DNA of 64,000 bases from Gavia stellata. Lineage: Eukaryota; Chordata; Aves; Gaviiformes; Gaviidae. A model generated the notes under the pieces. It made no database searches, was not told where the DNA came from, and worked only from the letters and a program-made list of their open reading frames with translations. Location of the stretch: contig NC_082620.1 of the NCBI RefSeq assembly GCF_030936135.1, positions 682,001-746,000 on the forward strand, in the 5' to 3' direction. Below, piece after piece: positions 61,428 to 64,000 of the stretch (position 1 is its first letter; every line of letters begins with the position of its first letter). The position numbers were made by a program, and so were the translations under genes.

Positions 61428-62739
61428 ACATCTGAAAAGAATGCATATACAAAGAACTTAGACATGAAAAAGCATTGGTTCAACACTAATGAGTCTACAA
61501 AAATCGGAATTTTGGAAGATGGAGAAGATTCCCTAAGTCTTAAAAAAAACTTTGAATTTGCAAGCCAAAACGTGTTTTTGGTAAAATCCCTACGACACTG
61601 CAGTCAGTCTATGTAACGACTCTGCACACAATCCTCAGCCGGCTGGAGCCCAGCTTACAGGTCCAAGGTTACTTATGAGCAAAATGCAGAAAAAGGGGAT
61701 TCCCTTAACTGGTCCCTATATGGTGCCAAACTAAACACTAGAAACCCGTCCCTGCAGTTCCTTCCTACTGACACAGGTCTACCTTTCCACCCCCCCTTAA
61801 GGATGCCAAGCCATCCAGTAAGAGATGCACCACCAGGGCCAGCTCCAAAACTCATTTGAATACACACCAGGTCCTTTCAGAGCATCCAAACAGCAGTGTA
61901 TATGCTGGTCGTTGTAAGCGTTTCTCTAATAATTAAGGATTGGCAGAGGATGGATTTGTTAAAAGCCAACTAAATCAGTTGGGCATGCTTTAAAAGGTGC
62001 AGTTATTTCTTCATCACGTGACAAAAGGTTATGATGTCAAGATTAAGGAAGAGACCGGCAAGCTAGTTTCAAGTCTGATGGTGCATCCAGACAAAAGGAT
62101 TCTCCTATTCCTAAGGCTTCATAACTTAGAGGATGGGGTAGAAATTTATGACCTGCACAGTGGAAAGCCAGGGGAAGAGATACAAGGCAACTTCAGAGGA
62201 GATGCAGATACATTTTCTACACTCCTCCTTAGAGGAGCACCAGCTTGGGACATTTTACTTTCCTGTATTTGTCTTTAGTACTAAAGTCTGCTCACACCCA
62301 GGCTGCTGGCTGGCTGCAGAACAGCCCTAAAAGTTCTAGAAACCAGAACCAAGTCTTGCCAGACTGGCGTAAGGGACAAGGCTTCAGTAAAACAGCCTAG
62401 AATTAGTCTGTTACAGAAAAAGTCATCACAAGCATGCCTGGATTTTAAACAAAAAAAAATTAGAAACAGTAAACAAAATAAAAAACTAGTACTGATCAGT
62501 GTTTTCTGATAATACATAATTACTCAAAATTAACTAGTTTAACTGAATTGAGGGAGCACTGGGGAATAAACACTAACATTCTCATCTCACACAGGGATCG
62601 TGTGGGGGAGATGGGAGTGCAGGGCATTTGTCATTATTGCGAAAACAAATTTTAAAATTTGTATCTTTAGTTTGATTTAAACATTGCTTTTAGTATGACA
62701 TCAAACACCAGCTTTGCAGAAGGGGCTCTGGAGGGACGT
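61422..62739 (-). other. CDC42: CDC42 3' UTR (ubiquitous isoform), left end uncertain
   Basis: The minus-strand sequence right after the CDC42 stop contains stretches that match my memory of the mammalian CDC42 3' UTR, such as AAAGCAATGTTTAAATCAAA and AATAATGACAAATGCCCTGC within the first ~120 bases. It is AT-rich with no coding frame on the minus strand. The left limit is placed at the first candidate poly(A) hexamer. Confidence 0.55.

Positions 62740-64000
<1,261 letters not shown>

Noticed and set aside
61320-61616. 98-codon plus-strand frame antisense to the CDC42 3' UTR
   Set aside because: It starts with GTG, lies in AT-rich UTR sequence, and has no known similarity or transcript support.

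Overview
The window is vertebrate, almost certainly avian, nuclear DNA. The evidence is intron-split genes with GT-AG junctions, two CR1 retrotransposon 3' ends of the type abundant in birds (terminal ATTCTATGATT-like repeats), a fairly GC-rich background and a strong CpG island. Nothing prokaryotic is present. The species cannot be resolved by reading alone.

Two protein-coding genes can be supported. The first is a complete WNT4 on the plus strand: five coding exons at 15394-15470, 27161-27396, 29581-29712, 30082-30224 and 30449-30916. They join in frame to 351 codons with a signal peptide, all 24 Wnt cysteines, the acylated serine (Ser212) and two N-glycosylation sites. Its first exon lies in a CpG island at about 14.8-15.7 kb, and intron 1 is 11.7 kb. 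The second is the 3' end of CDC42 on the minus strand at the right edge: the last coding exon of the ubiquitous, prenylated isoform (62829-62740, ending in CVLL), with a 3' UTR running left from it. The rest of CDC42 lies beyond position 64000. WNT4 and CDC42 point toward each other, the tail-to-tail order known from human 1p36.

Layout. 1-14.8 kb: WNT4 upstream DNA with no gene seen, but with several AT-rich islands that look like candidate conserved noncoding elements. 14.8-15.7 kb: promoter CpG island and exon 1. 15.5-27.2 kb: intron 1, with a second CpG-rich patch near 17.0-17.2 kb, simple repeats, a 0.3 kb sense CR1 tail and an unexplained long antisense open frame at 21-22 kb. 27.2-30.9 kb: exons 2-5. 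30.9 to about 33 or 36 kb: probable WNT4 3' UTR with an unresolved end. 33-61 kb: no recognisable gene, a pyrimidine-rich stretch at 34.4-35.3 kb, a 1.05 kb antisense CR1 with a dead reverse transcriptase at 38.9-39.9 kb, and scattered candidate regulatory patches. 61.4-64 kb: CDC42 3' UTR, last exon and adjoining intron, possibly including the 3' UTR of the alternative neuronal last exon.

WNT4 is a secreted lipid-modified ligand and CDC42 a cytoplasmic/membrane Rho GTPase. They are neighbours in conserved synteny, not an operon. No novel biological system was identified. The points most worth following are the tandem in-frame splice donors of WNT4 exon 4, the candidate alternative CDC42 3' end, the antisense open frame in intron 1, and the noncoding islands.
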